A DNA stretch of 64,000 bases from Planctomycetaceae bacterium. Lineage in GTDB: Bacteria; Planctomycetota; Planctomycetia; Planctomycetales; Planctomycetaceae. Location of the stretch: contig JAHBXV010000018.1 in the NCBI GenBank assembly GCA_019636285.1, forward strand, positions 47,526 through 111,525. Direction: 5' to 3'. Of this stretch, positions 63,475 through 64,000 are shown in pieces. Position 1 is the stretch's first letter, and each line of letters starts with the position of its first letter. The notes beneath the pieces are model-generated. The model was not told where the DNA came from. It saw nothing but the letters and a program-made list of their open reading frames with translations, and searched no databases. A program made the translations under genes and the position numbers.

Positions 63475-63861
63475 TTAGTCAGACCGGACCGTCCATTGAT
63501 CGGGCCGATTGATCATGGCGACAAGCTGACTCAGGATGTGATCGTAATCCTGATCGAGTTGAGCTTGTTCCTCCGGCGGCAGGTAACCACAGGCGACGGC
63601 AAACTCCAGAAACACCCGGCACTCTTCGGCCTCACTCTCCGCGTCGCTCAACTTGGACACGAAATGAGCCGGATATCGCCGTTTTCGCCAGGCCTCTCCA
63701 AGATTCGCACAGACACTCCGCGACGCGCGACGTATCTGATCGGTCAACGAATACCTTTCCTCAGCAGGAAACGATCGACTCAATACAAAAATCTTCATAG
63801 CAGCGGCGAAGGCCCCTTGATAGACGCGAAGCTCACGAAAACTCCGAATCGGCGTCGCCAT
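63475..63861 (-). CDS. Four-helix-bundle protein (23S rRNA intervening-sequence type)
   Basis: A 128-residue protein of the family named for proteins encoded in 23S rRNA intervening sequences and common as solitary genes in planctomycetes and cyanobacteria. Landmarks are the SFRELRVYQGAF opening, SLTDQIRRASRSVCANLGEA and the helix-rich remainder with FVSKLSDAESEAEECRVFL. GGAAGGG upstream supports the ATG. The family forms a pentameric helical bundle; its function is not known. It lies between DUF58 and a probable MoxR gene and is flanked by low-complexity purine/pyrimidine tracts. Confidence 0.92.
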   Translation of the reverse strand: MATPIRSFRELRVYQGAFAAAMKIFVLSRSFPAEERYSLTDQIRRASRSVCANLGEAWRKRRYPAHFVSKLSDAESEAEECRVFLEFAVACGYLPPEEQAQLDQDYDHILSQLVAMINRPDQWTVRSD

Positions 63862-63918
63862 AAATCTGCCCTTCCCCTCTCCGCTTCACCCTGTCTCCGC
63901 CTCTCCGCGTCTTCTTGT

Positions 63919-63946
63919 CCCCCCATCTCCCGCTCACCCCATCCCC
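63919..63946 (-). repeat. G-quadruplex-type tract (minus strand)
   Basis: On the minus strand four G runs of 4, 4, 3 and 6 with loops of 2, 5 and 4 bases, in the leader region just upstream of the four-helix-bundle gene. The surrounding 80 bases are almost pure pyrimidine on the plus strand. Confidence 0.65.
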
Positions 63947-63949
63947 GCG

Positions 63950-64000
63950 TCACGCGTATTTCGGCACCCTCGGCTCCGGGATCTCCGCCAGCAGGCGTTC
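63950..64000 (-). CDS. C-terminal end of a probable MoxR-type AAA+ ATPase (partial)
   Basis: Only 16 codons and the TGA stop are in the window, reading ERLLAEIPEPRVPKYA. The position upstream of DUF58, and the Pro-rich tail seen at the ends of many MoxR proteins, suggest the standard MoxR-DUF58 pair. The identity cannot be proved from so short a piece. Confidence 0.45.
   Translation of the reverse strand, partial: ERLLAEIPEPRVPKYA

Noticed and set aside
1..64000. tRNA, rRNA, CRISPR array, riboswitch, transposase
   Set aside because: Looked for by eye on both strands; no cloverleaf with conserved loops, regularly spaced repeats, or transposase motifs were seen. A covariance-model scan would be needed to exclude small RNAs.

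Overview
This window is high-GC bacterial DNA that looks like a planctomycete (Planctomycetales/Planctomycetaceae-type). The markers are a DUF1549/DUF1553 protein paired with a DUF1501 protein, a PVC-type heme protein with a CxxCH motif, one single and one tandem DUF1080 protein, very large secreted beta-rich proteins with C-terminal membrane segments, a DUF58-MoxR pair, and a four-helix-bundle (23S rRNA intervening-sequence type) gene. All assignments come from reading the sequence and recalling families; nothing was searched.

Left part (1-18153): a partial short-chain dehydrogenase, a 641-residue coiled-coil protein, thioredoxin, the DUF1549/1553-DUF1501 pair with a clear intrinsic terminator, a divergent heme/HEAT-type dehydrogenase-like protein, a MoaD-like protein coupled by ATGA overlap to a large FAD/Fe-S oxidase, then small hypothetical, DUF1080 and DUF2617-like genes.

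Centre (18181-38330): the most interesting block, a lipid/polyketide-type biosynthetic locus. A divergent gene encodes 3-hydroxyacyl-CoA dehydrogenase fused to a PKS-type dehydratase and a lone KR-structural-like tail. Downstream on the plus strand lie a secreted protein, a KS-AT-ACP protein, a KR protein, a KS-AT-DH-phosphopantetheinyl transferase megaprotein, a sulfotransferase, a second copy of the secreted protein and a glycosyltransferase. The genes from 23473 to 38330 are closely spaced (TAATG and ATGA overlaps) and may form one operon from a good sigma70-like promoter at 23257-23285. The KS-AT-ACP frame ends right after a run of ten A residues, and the KR frame is open through that run in the -1 frame. 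One polypeptide of about 1910 residues (KS-AT-ACP-KR, the PfaA/enediyne-like order) is therefore probably made by slippage, or the break is a homopolymer indel. No enoyl reductase is present, so a polyene-like product, later sulfated and/or glycosylated, is a reasonable inference.

Right part (38377-64000): a DUF4912-like protein with a Rho_N/SAP-like N-terminus, a secreted alpha-toroid-like hypothetical, two adjacent giant exported proteins (1129 and about 2668 residues) built from three related units, a palindromic repeat family (53203-53279, 57725-57748), an RraA-like protein, a ceramidase-like secreted protein, glgC, a LolA-like lipoprotein operon, a coiled-coil protein with four short repeats and a PD-(D/E)XK-like core, a tandem DUF1080 protein, DUF58, the four-helix-bundle gene lying between two G-quadruplex-type tracts, and the last codons of a probable MoxR ATPase. 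No tRNA, rRNA, CRISPR array or transposase was seen.
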